DNA of 64,000 bases from positions 248,001-312,000 of the forward strand of contig CAYJLV010000001.1 in assembly GCA_964371405.1 (NCBI GenBank), in the 5' to 3' direction. Each line of letters begins with the position of its first letter. Position 1 is the stretch's first letter. This document shows positions 1 to 7,734 of the stretch, piece after piece. Origin of the DNA: JAMHWF01 sp964371405. Its GTDB lineage: Bacteria; Pseudomonadota; Gammaproteobacteria; Burkholderiales; Burkholderiaceae_C. Both the position numbers and the translations under genes were made by a program. Under the pieces are notes generated by a model. It was not told the DNA's origin, made no database searches, and worked only from the letters and a program-made list of their open reading frames with translations.

Positions 1-221
1 CCCTAGGCGTCGCCTGCGAAGCCGCGCCGGCTGGGCTCGACGCGGCAGATCCCATGAACGTCTGCAATCGGGGGCGCAGCGGAGCCGGCGTGCAGTTGGA
101 GGTGTCGCTTGTGCTTCGGCGTTCGCCGCGGCGAGCCCTGCTGGTGCGTGCTGTTCGCGAGGCGCTGTTGGCGACAGCGGCCTGACGGCTGCTGATCAAG
201 GAACAGCTGCTGGAGCTTGAT

Positions 222-434
222 TCAACCGCAGCACGACCTGCTCGCTTGAACCGGAGGACATTTCACCGAGCCGTAGGAGCAGAAGACGCAGCAGTCGCCG
301 GGCTCCGGACGCAGCAGCGTCTTGCAGGCCGTGCACTCGTGGAAAAACAGGCAGGCGTCGATAGGCATGGTCTCGTGCGTGACGTGACCGCACCGTGGGC
401 AGGTCAGCGTGGACTCGACGACGATGGTGCCCAT
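222..434 (-). CDS. GDCCVxC-type small cysteine-rich protein
   Basis: A 70-residue protein with two CxxC knuckles (TCPRC near residue 11, CTAC near 34), the signature GDCCVFC near residue 46 and a terminal CCG. This matches the GDCCVxC family, small presumed metal-binding proteins usually found in mer clusters. The start is set at 434 because AAGGAAG lies just upstream and the gene then begins 4 bases after the merP stop. A longer reading from 470 would overlap merP. It is the third gene of the merT-merP transcript. The sequence supports metal (Hg or Zn) binding; its exact job is not established. Confidence 0.85.
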   Translation of the reverse strand: MGTIVVESTLTCPRCGHVTHETMPIDACLFFHECTACKTLLRPEPGDCCVFCSYGSVKCPPVQASRSCCG

Positions 435-438
435 GCGT

Positions 439-717
439 TCACTTCCTTGCCGTTGACGGGAAGCCGGCATCGGTGGTTGCCTTCACCAGCGCAGCTACGT
501 CGGCCTTTCCGGTGTCGAACCGGACTGTTGCGGTCTTGCGGTCGAAATCGATCTTGGCATCAGTGACGCCGGTCACCTTCTGCAGTGACTTCTTGACCGT
601 GATCGGGCACACGCTGCAGGTCATGTTCTGGATGTCCAGGATGGCGGTCTGCTGTTCGCCGGCCAGCACAGCGACGGAAATGACGAGCGCGACGGCCGCC
701 GCAAGGAACTTGCGCAT
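439..717 (-). CDS. merP: MerP periplasmic mercury-binding protein
   Basis: A 92-residue protein of usual MerP length. Residues 1-20 form a signal peptide ending in VLAG, so the mature protein is periplasmic. A single heavy-metal-associated domain carries NMTCSVCPITVKKSL with the two Hg-binding cysteines at about 34 and 37. In the family MerP takes Hg2+ in the periplasm and passes it to MerT. It sits 12 bases after merT in the same transcript. Confidence 0.95.
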   Translation of the reverse strand: MRKFLAAAVALVISVAVLAGEQQTAILDIQNMTCSVCPITVKKSLQKVTGVTDAKIDFDRKTATVRFDTGKADVAALVKATTDAGFPSTARK

Positions 718-729
718 GGTGGGGTTCCT

Positions 730-1077
730 TCAGTAGAAGAGTGGCGCCATCCATGGCACCGCGAGCAAGCTGGCCAGGGCGACAACGACAATCCAGAACG
801 TCAGTCGTTGACGACTGACGGTCCGGGGATCGGCGCAGGGCGTGCCGGGCTCGCAGACCTGGGGCACGAGGTACAGGCGGCGGAAGGCGAGCGCGACGAA
901 GAGCAGGGTCGCACCGATGAAGAGCGGGCGCATCGGTTCCATAGCCGTGAGGTTGGCCACCCAGGCACCGCCGATCCCCATCAACAGCAGCACCATTGGC
1001 CCGACGCAGCATATCGATGCCCCGATGGCAGCCAACGCGCCCGCAACGAGCGAACCCTTGACGTTGAGCGATGCCAC
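730..1077 (-). CDS. merT: MerT mercuric ion transport protein
   Basis: A 115-residue inner-membrane protein with three hydrophobic segments. It has the expected cysteine pairs: adjacent C23-C24 in the first helix (SICCVGP) and C75/C81 in the cytoplasmic loop (VCEPGTPC), the spacing seen in classical MerT. It moves Hg2+ from MerP into the cytoplasm, where MerA normally reduces it. No merA is visible here, so it lies outside the window, elsewhere in the genome or is absent. It is the first gene of the merT-merP-GDCCVxC transcript, driven by the promoter at 1108-1139. Confidence 0.95.
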   Translation of the reverse strand: MASLNVKGSLVAGALAAIGASICCVGPMVLLLMGIGGAWVANLTAMEPMRPLFIGATLLFVALAFRRLYLVPQVCEPGTPCADPRTVSRQRLTFWIVVVALASLLAVPWMAPLFY

Positions 1078-1107
1078 TGCGACCTCTGAACCAATGACGA
1101 TGAACGC

Positions 1108-1139
1108 AGTCTAGAGTCCGTACCATGGTACGGAGTCAA
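1108..1139 (-). promoter_or_regulatory. mer promoter with MerR operator
   Basis: On the minus strand TTGACT (1139-1134) is followed 20 bases later by TAGACT (1113-1108). The stretched spacer holds a perfect 18-bp palindrome (1117-1134, TCCGTACCATGGTACGGA). Long 19-20-bp spacers with a central dyad are the hallmark of promoters that MerR-family activators untwist. It lies between divergent merR and merT and probably controls both. Confidence 0.85.
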
Positions 1140-1149
1140 GAGGTGCGAC

Positions 1150-1548
1150 GTGACGTCTGAACTGTCGATTGGGCGCCTGGCTGCCGAGGCCGGCGTCAAT
1201 GTGGAGACGATCCGCTACTACCAACGGCGCGGCTTGCTGGCGGAGCCGCACAAGCCACTCAACGGGCAGCGCCGCTACCCGGCCGAGCTCACCAAGCACG
1301 TGCGCTTCATCAAGCGCGCGCAGGTGCTCGGTTTCACGCTCGAGGAGATCGCCGGCCTGCTGCGGCTCGAAGAAGCGCGCGCCTGCGCGGAGACGCGAGA
1401 GTTGGCGGACCGCAAGCTGCAGGTCATCGACGGCAAGCTGGCCGACCTCAATGCCATGCGTAAGGCGCTCGCGAAGCTGGTGCGCCAGTGCGATGCGCCC
1501 GGCAGCAAAGGCTGCTGCCCGATCATTCACGCGCTGTCGGCGGACTGA
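1150..1548 (+). CDS. merR: MerR mercury-responsive regulator
   Basis: A 132-residue MerR-family regulator starting at GTG. It has an N-terminal winged helix (GRLAAEAGVNVETIRYYQRRGLL), a dimerisation helix and Hg-binding cysteines at about 79, 114 and 123. The spacings (35 and 9) equal those of Tn501 MerR C82/C117/C126. An extra adjacent cysteine at 122 is usual. It is divergent from merT and close to the operator at 1117-1134. It should repress merTP without Hg2+ and activate with it. Confidence 0.95.
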   Translation: MTSELSIGRLAAEAGVNVETIRYYQRRGLLAEPHKPLNGQRRYPAELTKHVRFIKRAQVLGFTLEEIAGLLRLEEARACAETRELADRKLQVIDGKLADLNAMRKALAKLVRQCDAPGSKGCCPIIHALSAD

Positions 1549-1592
1549 CCTGTTGCCGGCTTTCGGCGAGACCACGTCGACGTGAAGAAGAG

Positions 1593-1616
1593 CCCTCCCC
1601 GCAGCAGCGGGGAGGG
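1593..1616. terminator. Hairpin between convergent merR and the methylase-helicase gene
   Basis: A perfect 10-bp inverted repeat, CCCTCCCCGC-AGCA-GCGGGGAGGG, with a 4-base loop. It lies between the merR stop (1548) and the stop of the convergent large gene (1630). Read on the minus strand it is followed by a CT-rich run (CTCTTCTTC); there is no clean U tract on either side. It probably acts as a two-way terminator. Confidence 0.65.
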
Positions 1617-1629
1617 GTCAAAGCCGCTG

Positions 1630-4600
1630 TCAGGCGGCGAGCTTCGTGTCCTCGGCATCCATGCGGCTGGCGCCCGCCGAGTCCTTGTCGAGGTCGAGCT
1701 GGCGTTGCAGACGCCGCTGCCGGGCGAGCAGGTCCGCCAGGCGGCTCTCATGCTCGAACGGGCGCTCGAGCTCGATCCGCAGATCGGCCAGGCGCTTGCC
1801 GCGTACGGCCAGCTGCTGGCGCGCTGCTTCGCGCTCTTTCGGCACCGACGCCAGCGCCGCGAGCAGCGCCGCCACCAGGCCCTGGGCCGTCTGGTACGCC
1901 TCGGCGTCGTACCGGCAATGCCCGTCCAGGTACAGGCCCGGAACGATGTCGCCCCGGCTGGCGCGCAGTCCGAGGTCGAAGCCGGCGAACCGGCCGACGC
2001 GCTGCTCGACGCTGGCTTGCGCGGCCTTCGCCGCACGCACCAGCTGGCGCAGTCCTTCGCCGACCGCCTCCGAGCCGACCAGCACCTGGCCGGCCAACTC
2101 GACCCGCATGTCACCGGTCGAGGCCGGCTCCGCGCGCTCGCAGTCCTGTTCCAGCAACGCCAGTTTGCGTTCCAGCGACTCGAACAGCATCGGCAGCCGC
2201 GCCAACTCGCTTTCGTTTGCATAGCGCTGGTTGCGCCACACCGAGAACAGCGTCGACAGCTTGGCCACCTCGGCGTCCACGCCGGCCTTCTCGACCACGA
2301 GAGGGTTGCCCGAGGCGAGTGCCTTCACTTCGGCGTACGACAGCGCCGCCAGTTCCACGTCCTCGATCGAACGCAGCCCCTTGTCGCCGCTCATCACCTG
2401 GGCGATGAAACGTGCCTTGGTCTCCAGGGCCTGCCACATGTAGCTGTCGAAGCTGCCCTCGGTGACGTAGCGGAAGATCTCCACGTCCTCGCACTCGTTG
2501 CCCTGGCGCAAGATGCGCCCTTCGCGCTGTTCCACGTCGCACGGCCGCCAAGGGGCGTCCAGGTGATGCAACGCCGCCAGCCGGGTCTGCACGTTGGTGC
2601 CGATGCCCATCTTGGCCGTCGACCCGAGCAGCACCCGCACCCGGCCTTCGCGCACGGCCTTGAACAGTGCGGCCTTCTGCGCGTCGGTGTCGGCATCGTG
2701 GACGAACGCGACCTCGGTTGCCGGCACACCGGCATCGACGAGCCGCTGCTTCAGGTCAACGTAGACGCTGAAGGCCTTGCCTTCCTTCGGCGACGAGAGG
2801 TCGCAGAACACGAGCTGCGTGCCGCGGAAGGCTTCGGTGCGTTGCCGCACCGCAAGCACCTCGCGGACACAGGCCGCCACCTTGCCCTGCGCGTCGAAAC
2901 GCGCGCTCGGCGCCACCAGCCGGAAGTCCAGCGCGGCCTTGCGACCATCGGTGGTCACCGCGAGCATGTTGTCTTGCTGCGGCTTGACGCGGCCCATGCG
3001 GATCGCCTCCGCTCGCTCGACCAGCGTGCGCACGTAGGCCTTCAGCGCGCTGCTCGCCGGGCAGGCCAAGGTGCGCGGTTTGCCGCCGCGCAGCGCCGGC
3101 ACCGGCAGCTTCAGCATCTCCGCGGTGCGAATGTCGGCCACCTCGCCGAACACCGCCATCAGCTCGGGCACGTTGATGAAGCGTGCGAAGCGTGTGTTCA
3201 TGCGGTAGCCGCTGCCGTCGGGCGCGATCTCGAGCGCCGTGACGCTCTCGCCGAAGGTGGCCGCCCAGGCGTCGAACTGCTGCAGTCCGAGCGCTTCCAG
3301 CCTTCGCGGCTGCAGGTAGCGCATCATCGTGTGCACCTCGGCCATCGTGTTGGCCACCGGCGTGGCGGTGGCGAAGACCACCCCGCGCTGCGCGCCGCCG
3401 TGCAGGCGCATCGTGTAGCGCGTCTTCAGGAACAGGTCGAAAGCCCGCTGCGAGTTCGCCAGCGGCAGGCCGGCGACGCGCGTCATCTTCGTGAACCGGT
3501 ACAGGTTCTTGAACAGGTGGGCCTCGTCGACGAAGAGCGTGTCGATGCCGAGCTGTTCCCAGCTCAGCAGATCGTCCTTCTTCGCGTCGGCCAGCAGCTT
3601 CTCCAGCCGCACCGTCCAGTTCTTCTTCATCGCTTCGAGCTGCTTGACGATCCGGTTGCCCCGGTCGTTGCGCCGCTCGGCGCGCACTGCCATCTCGATT
3701 TCCATGATGAGTTCCTTGATGAAGGTTTGTGTGAAAGCCGGCGACATCCGGATGCGCTCGAAGCTCGAGTGCGTGATGACCACCGCGTCCCAGTCGCCCG
3801 TGGCGATGCGCGACACCAGCTCGCGCCGGCGGTCGCCCTCCAGGTCTTCCTTGCCCGCCATCAGCACGGCGGCGTTTGGGTACAGTCGAACGAACTCGGC
3901 CGTGTACTGCGCCAGCATGTGGTTGGGCACCACATGGCAGGGCTTGGCCGCGAAGCCGAGGCGCCGCAGCTCCATGCCGGCGATCGCGCAGACCGCTGTC
4001 TTGCCGGCGCCGACGACGTGGAACAGCCCGGTGTTGCCGGATTGCACGACGCGCCACACGGCATCCCGCTGGTGCGGGTGCAGCGCGTAGCAGCGAGAGA
4101 ACCCCGGGAGCTTCAGGTGCGAACCGTCGAACTGCCGCGGCCGGGTGGCGTTGAACAGGTCGTTGTAGGTCCGGCACATCCGCTCACGGCGCTCGGGTTC
4201 GTCGAAGGCCCAAGCGGCGAAGCGCTCCTTGATCAGCGCCAGCTTCTCGCGCGCCGCCAGCGTCTCGTCGGGGTTGACGATCATGCGGTCGCTCTCCGGG
4301 TCCGGGTCGCGCACCGTCGGCACCTGTACGTTCAGCGCGCACTGCACCAACTCGATGGCGTTCAGCCGCGACGTGCCGAACTCCTGCGTCACCTTGACGT
4401 TCTGGCGCGCGCTCCACTCGGGGTAGCGCACCGACCAGGCCCCGGCCTGCGCCGAGTAGCCCACGTCGCAGTCCTTCTGCTCCAGCACCTGCCGGATGAA
4501 GTCCTCCACATCGCCGGCGGGGATCCACACCGCGCCCAGGCGCGGCTCGATCGATGCCGGCGGCAAGTCCTCGGGCTGCACCCGTTCCAGCGCGGTCACA

Positions 4601-6615
4601 TTGCGCGCCGCCTCCGGGCCGGCGGCCAGCGCCTGCCGGAGCTTGGCCTTGACCTCGCCGGACAGGTACTCGTCAGCGGTCTTCCACAGCCCGTCCGCGG
4701 GGTCCAGAAACACCAGTCCGCGTTCGGCCAGGGTATCGAGCACTGCTTGTGGCGGTGCCGACAACAACTGGCCCATCCAGACCGGATCGACCCGGCCGCG
4801 CCATTGCACCGAGGCGGCGAGCGCCTCCTCGGGTTCGGCCGCGGCTTCGGGCTCGACGATCCTCGCCAGCGTCCGCCGGCTGAACAGCGCCGCCTTGGTG
4901 GCGGTCTCGGTCTCCTCGTCGTAGTGCTCCAGCGACAGCAGCAACGGGTAGTCGGGGTCGCGCCGGAACGCGAGAGCGTTGGCCCGGTTCGACAGGCACC
5001 CGAAACGCGCGACGTAGCGGTCGTAGCTGCCGTTCAGCATGGCTCGCTCGTGGCGTTGCCGGCTGTCGTCGGCGTCTGCCAACTGCAGATCGAGCAGGTC
5101 TCGCGCGTGGTCGCGGATCGAACACAGACCCGAGATGCGGGCGCGCTGCGTGGCGTTCAGGCGCTCATGGATGTCCACCAGCTCGCCGTCCTCCACGCGA
5201 TGCACGCGGCCGTGGTGGAGGTGGTGACTCCCAGGCCTTGCTCCGACTGGCGCCGTGGATGCTCGGCGCTGGGCCGGAATCGCCTCGGGCGCGGCGGCGC
5301 TGTATACGCCGCGTGGCAGAAGATCGACTCGCCGGGGCAGCTCTGCGGCCAGGTCGCCGTCGAACACCGCGGTCGGCACCGGCTCGTGGCCGTTGCTCTC
5401 CTGGCGGATGCGGCCGATGCAGAACTCGGGCCGTGCCGCGTACCACTGGTTGATCTGCAGGTAGCGTTCGCCGCAGCGCGGATCGCGCAGCGACTCGGGC
5501 ACCATGCTCAGGCCCTGCCAGGGCTGCTCGTCGGCCTCGCCCTCTGGCCTCGCTCCCCGCTTGCGCAGGAACAGGATGTCGGCCTGCACCTCAGTCGACG
5601 CGATCTCGGCGAAGGCACCGCGCGGCAGGCGGATCGCACCGATCAGCACCGCCTGCGACGCAAGGTAGCGCCGCACGGTGTCGTCCCAGGCATCCATCGT
5701 GTGGCTGCTGGTGATGAAACAGGCCAGCCCACCGGGCCGCAGCAGATCCAGCGCGCGGCCGAAGAAGTAGTTGTGGATGCTGAAGCGGCCATAAGGCCGG
5801 TTGCTCGAATCGGCCACCTTGTAGGCGCCAAAGGGCACGTTGCCGATCGCCAGGTCGTACCAGTTGTCGGCCAGCGGCGTCTTCTCGAACGCGCCGATGC
5901 GCACGTCCACGCCGCTGGCGCCGTAGAGCGCCCGCAGCATCCGGCCCGAAAGCCGGTCGATCTCGATGGCGGTGACCGAGCATTGCTCGGCCAACGCCGC
6001 TGGCATCGCGCCCAGGAAGTGGCCGATGCCGGCGCTCGGTTCGAGCACACGGCCTCCGTTGAAGCCAAAACCCTGAACCGCCTGCCACATCGCCGCGATC
6101 ACCGCGACCGGGGTGTAGTGGCTGTTGTTCACCGACGCGAGCGCCGAGCTGTGGTCGTCGGCGTCGAGCGCGTCGCGCAGTTGCGCGGCGCGGCGGGCCC
6201 AGGCCGGCTCCGTCGCTTCGTGGTTGAAGCTCGCAGGCAGGCCGCCCCAACCGGTGTAGCGCAGCAGCGTGCCGCGCTGGGCATCATCGAGGTCGCTGAC
6301 CGACGCGTCGAGCGCGCGCAGGGTCTGGATCGCGGCCAGGTTGGCCTCGAACTTGGCGACGGCGCCACGCGGGATGTCGAGCCCGCCGGCCGGCAGTGGT
6401 GGCCACGGGCGCCGCGCGGCGCTGGGCATCGGCGGCTCGCTCGGCCGCCACAACGGTTGCGGTGGGCGAGGCTCGTGTTCCTCTTCACCTGGCTCGTCGT
6501 CGAGCGGCGGATCGGGAGGAACGGGAGGGAATGGAGGCGAGGGCGGCGCGAAGGCCGCGGCAGGCTCCGGCTCGAAGCCAGGCAGCCAGGAACAGGGCTC
6601 GGGGATGCGGGCCAT
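1630..6615 (-). CDS. Large N6-adenine methylase / SNF2-type helicase fusion (DarB-like)
   Basis: A 1661-residue protein, intact across 5 kb. After a proline-rich N-terminus comes YTGWGGLP (about 120), then a methyltransferase with SAM motif LEPSAGIGHF (about 191) and a catalytic NVPF (about 259, equivalent to NPPY). A superfamily 2 helicase follows: GAGKT Walker A near 868, DEAH near 1030, a SAT-like ATATP motif and QREGRILRQGN near 1367. The C-terminus is coiled-coil rich. Such fusions occur on plasmids, phages and integrative elements. The best-known relative is phage P1 DarB, which protects incoming DNA from type I restriction. An anti-restriction or DNA-modification role is inferred. The start has GGAG upstream. 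Confidence 0.75.
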   Translation of the reverse strand: MARIPEPCSWLPGFEPEPAAAFAPPSPPFPPVPPDPPLDDEPGEEEHEPRPPQPLWRPSEPPMPSAARRPWPPLPAGGLDIPRGAVAKFEANLAAIQTLRALDASVSDLDDAQRGTLLRYTGWGGLPASFNHEATEPAWARRAAQLRDALDADDHSSALASVNNSHYTPVAVIAAMWQAVQGFGFNGGRVLEPSAGIGHFLGAMPAALAEQCSVTAIEIDRLSGRMLRALYGASGVDVRIGAFEKTPLADNWYDLAIGNVPFGAYKVADSSNRPYGRFSIHNYFFGRALDLLRPGGLACFITSSHTMDAWDDTVRRYLASQAVLIGAIRLPRGAFAEIASTEVQADILFLRKRGARPEGEADEQPWQGLSMVPESLRDPRCGERYLQINQWYAARPEFCIGRIRQESNGHEPVPTAVFDGDLAAELPRRVDLLPRGVYSAAAPEAIPAQRRASTAPVGARPGSHHLHHGRVHRVEDGELVDIHERLNATQRARISGLCSIRDHARDLLDLQLADADDSRQRHERAMLNGSYDRYVARFGCLSNRANALAFRRDPDYPLLLSLEHYDEETETATKAALFSRRTLARIVEPEAAAEPEEALAASVQWRGRVDPVWMGQLLSAPPQAVLDTLAERGLVFLDPADGLWKTADEYLSGEVKAKLRQALAAGPEAARNVTALERVQPEDLPPASIEPRLGAVWIPAGDVEDFIRQVLEQKDCDVGYSAQAGAWSVRYPEWSARQNVKVTQEFGTSRLNAIELVQCALNVQVPTVRDPDPESDRMIVNPDETLAAREKLALIKERFAAWAFDEPERRERMCRTYNDLFNATRPRQFDGSHLKLPGFSRCYALHPHQRDAVWRVVQSGNTGLFHVVGAGKTAVCAIAGMELRRLGFAAKPCHVVPNHMLAQYTAEFVRLYPNAAVLMAGKEDLEGDRRRELVSRIATGDWDAVVITHSSFERIRMSPAFTQTFIKELIMEIEMAVRAERRNDRGNRIVKQLEAMKKNWTVRLEKLLADAKKDDLLSWEQLGIDTLFVDEAHLFKNLYRFTKMTRVAGLPLANSQRAFDLFLKTRYTMRLHGGAQRGVVFATATPVANTMAEVHTMMRYLQPRRLEALGLQQFDAWAATFGESVTALEIAPDGSGYRMNTRFARFINVPELMAVFGEVADIRTAEMLKLPVPALRGGKPRTLACPASSALKAYVRTLVERAEAIRMGRVKPQQDNMLAVTTDGRKAALDFRLVAPSARFDAQGKVAACVREVLAVRQRTEAFRGTQLVFCDLSSPKEGKAFSVYVDLKQRLVDAGVPATEVAFVHDADTDAQKAALFKAVREGRVRVLLGSTAKMGIGTNVQTRLAALHHLDAPWRPCDVEQREGRILRQGNECEDVEIFRYVTEGSFDSYMWQALETKARFIAQVMSGDKGLRSIEDVELAALSYAEVKALASGNPLVVEKAGVDAEVAKLSTLFSVWRNQRYANESELARLPMLFESLERKLALLEQDCERAEPASTGDMRVELAGQVLVGSEAVGEGLRQLVRAAKAAQASVEQRVGRFAGFDLGLRASRGDIVPGLYLDGHCRYDAEAYQTAQGLVAALLAALASVPKEREAARQQLAVRGKRLADLRIELERPFEHESRLADLLARQRRLQRQLDLDKDSAGASRMDAEDTKLAA

Positions 6616-7035
6616 GGGGTTCTCCGTGGGGGCGACGGAGACGCACCTACCCCCACGGGGAGATGGCTCCCCGTCAGGGTGATGGATGACCCACCAGATG
6701 CGCGAACGCAGGGGTGGGTGGCTCTGTTGCCGCGCGAGGCGGCGATCAATCAGTCAGACGCGGTGTCGGTGTGCCGCGGGCATCGGGCTCCCGGCGGAGC
6801 AGGAGGGGGGCTTGGAAGGCGGGTATCGACCGCGGCGCCGACGCAAGTCGGGGCTGGGCAGGCTGATGCCTGCGAGTAGCCCTCACACTGTGCGCGAAGG
6901 CATGTTGGTCTGATCGCGGCTCAATCGGTTGCCACGGCCAAGTCCCGATTCGGCAGGGGCCGCGCGGTGGCGGCTGGCGTCCGACAATGAGGCACGCCGC
7001 AGGACCAGCCACCAGCCGCCGACCCGGACCAAGCC
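6616..7035. other. Intergenic stretch, no gene recognised
   Basis: About 420 bases between the divergent methylase-helicase and DUF6988-like genes. Short open frames exist on both strands but have no recognisable domains, good ribosome-binding sites or conserved look. It presumably holds the promoters of both neighbours; no convincing -35/-10 pair was seen. Confidence 0.4.
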
Positions 7036-7665
7036 TTGGCGGACATGCTCGAGCAGTGCGAGCGTTTCGAGGGTGACTTGGCCTCGTTGCTGGCACACTT
7101 GCGCCGCCCGCCGTCGCGGCGAGCGCTGCTGACCCTGGCGCTATGCGACGTCGCGGTGGAGTTCTGGGTGGCGCAGCGCCTGCTCATTCACGCCGGCATG
7201 CATACCGCGGCGCTGGCCCTGGTGCGCCTGCACTTCGAGGCGACGGTGCGGGCGATCTGGCTCCATCACGGCGCCAGCGACGAGTGGCTGGACCGCTTCG
7301 CGGCGCCGATGGCCCCGGGCCAGTTCGCCGAACTCGTGCTCGGGCCGAACGTCGACGCGATGTTGCAGACGCTGGCGAAGACCGCGCCGCCGTTCCTTGC
7401 GCAGACGCTCGGCGCCTTCAAGGCGGCGACATGGCAGCCGATGAACTCGTACGTGCATGGCGGTATCAGGCCCGTGGTGCAGAGTCTGGCCGGCTGCACG
7501 CCTCAGCAACTCGTCGGGGTGCTGCAGAACGGCAATGGCATGGCGTTGATGACGGCCAACCTGCTGGTGGTGTCGCTGCAGGATCCGGCGCTGGCAGGAC
7601 GCATCGGCCCGATCCAGCAAGCGCACCGGGCGTGTCTGCCGCCGATGCAGCCGCCCGGCACTTGA
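7036..7665 (+). CDS. Helical hypothetical protein, DUF6988/DUF5677-like
   Basis: A 209-residue, almost all-helical protein. The block RLHFEATVRAIWLHHGASDEWL and the later NSYVHGG resemble the DUF6988/DUF5677 group of uncharacterised proteins, which keep an R-x-x-E in a helix and a later H motif. The start is a TTG at 7036; an ATG at 7045 is the alternative. It lies 69 bases before the ParB-like gene on the same strand and probably belongs to the same mobile region. Function unknown; no membrane segment or signal peptide. Confidence 0.6.
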   Translation: MADMLEQCERFEGDLASLLAHLRRPPSRRALLTLALCDVAVEFWVAQRLLIHAGMHTAALALVRLHFEATVRAIWLHHGASDEWLDRFAAPMAPGQFAELVLGPNVDAMLQTLAKTAPPFLAQTLGAFKAATWQPMNSYVHGGIRPVVQSLAGCTPQQLVGVLQNGNGMALMTANLLVVSLQDPALAGRIGPIQQAHRACLPPMQPPGT

Positions 7666-7734
7666 TGGCGCCCTCCCTCATGGGAACCTGAATCCACGGG
7701 CCGATGTTGCGCCCGCCCTCATTCAGGAGCCCCC

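Noticed and set aside
1582..6879. A 1765-codon open frame opposite the methylase-helicase gene
   Set aside because: Its composition (His/Arg/Gln-rich, no domains) is that of an antisense shadow created by strong third-position G/C bias; the minus-strand gene has clear motifs throughout.
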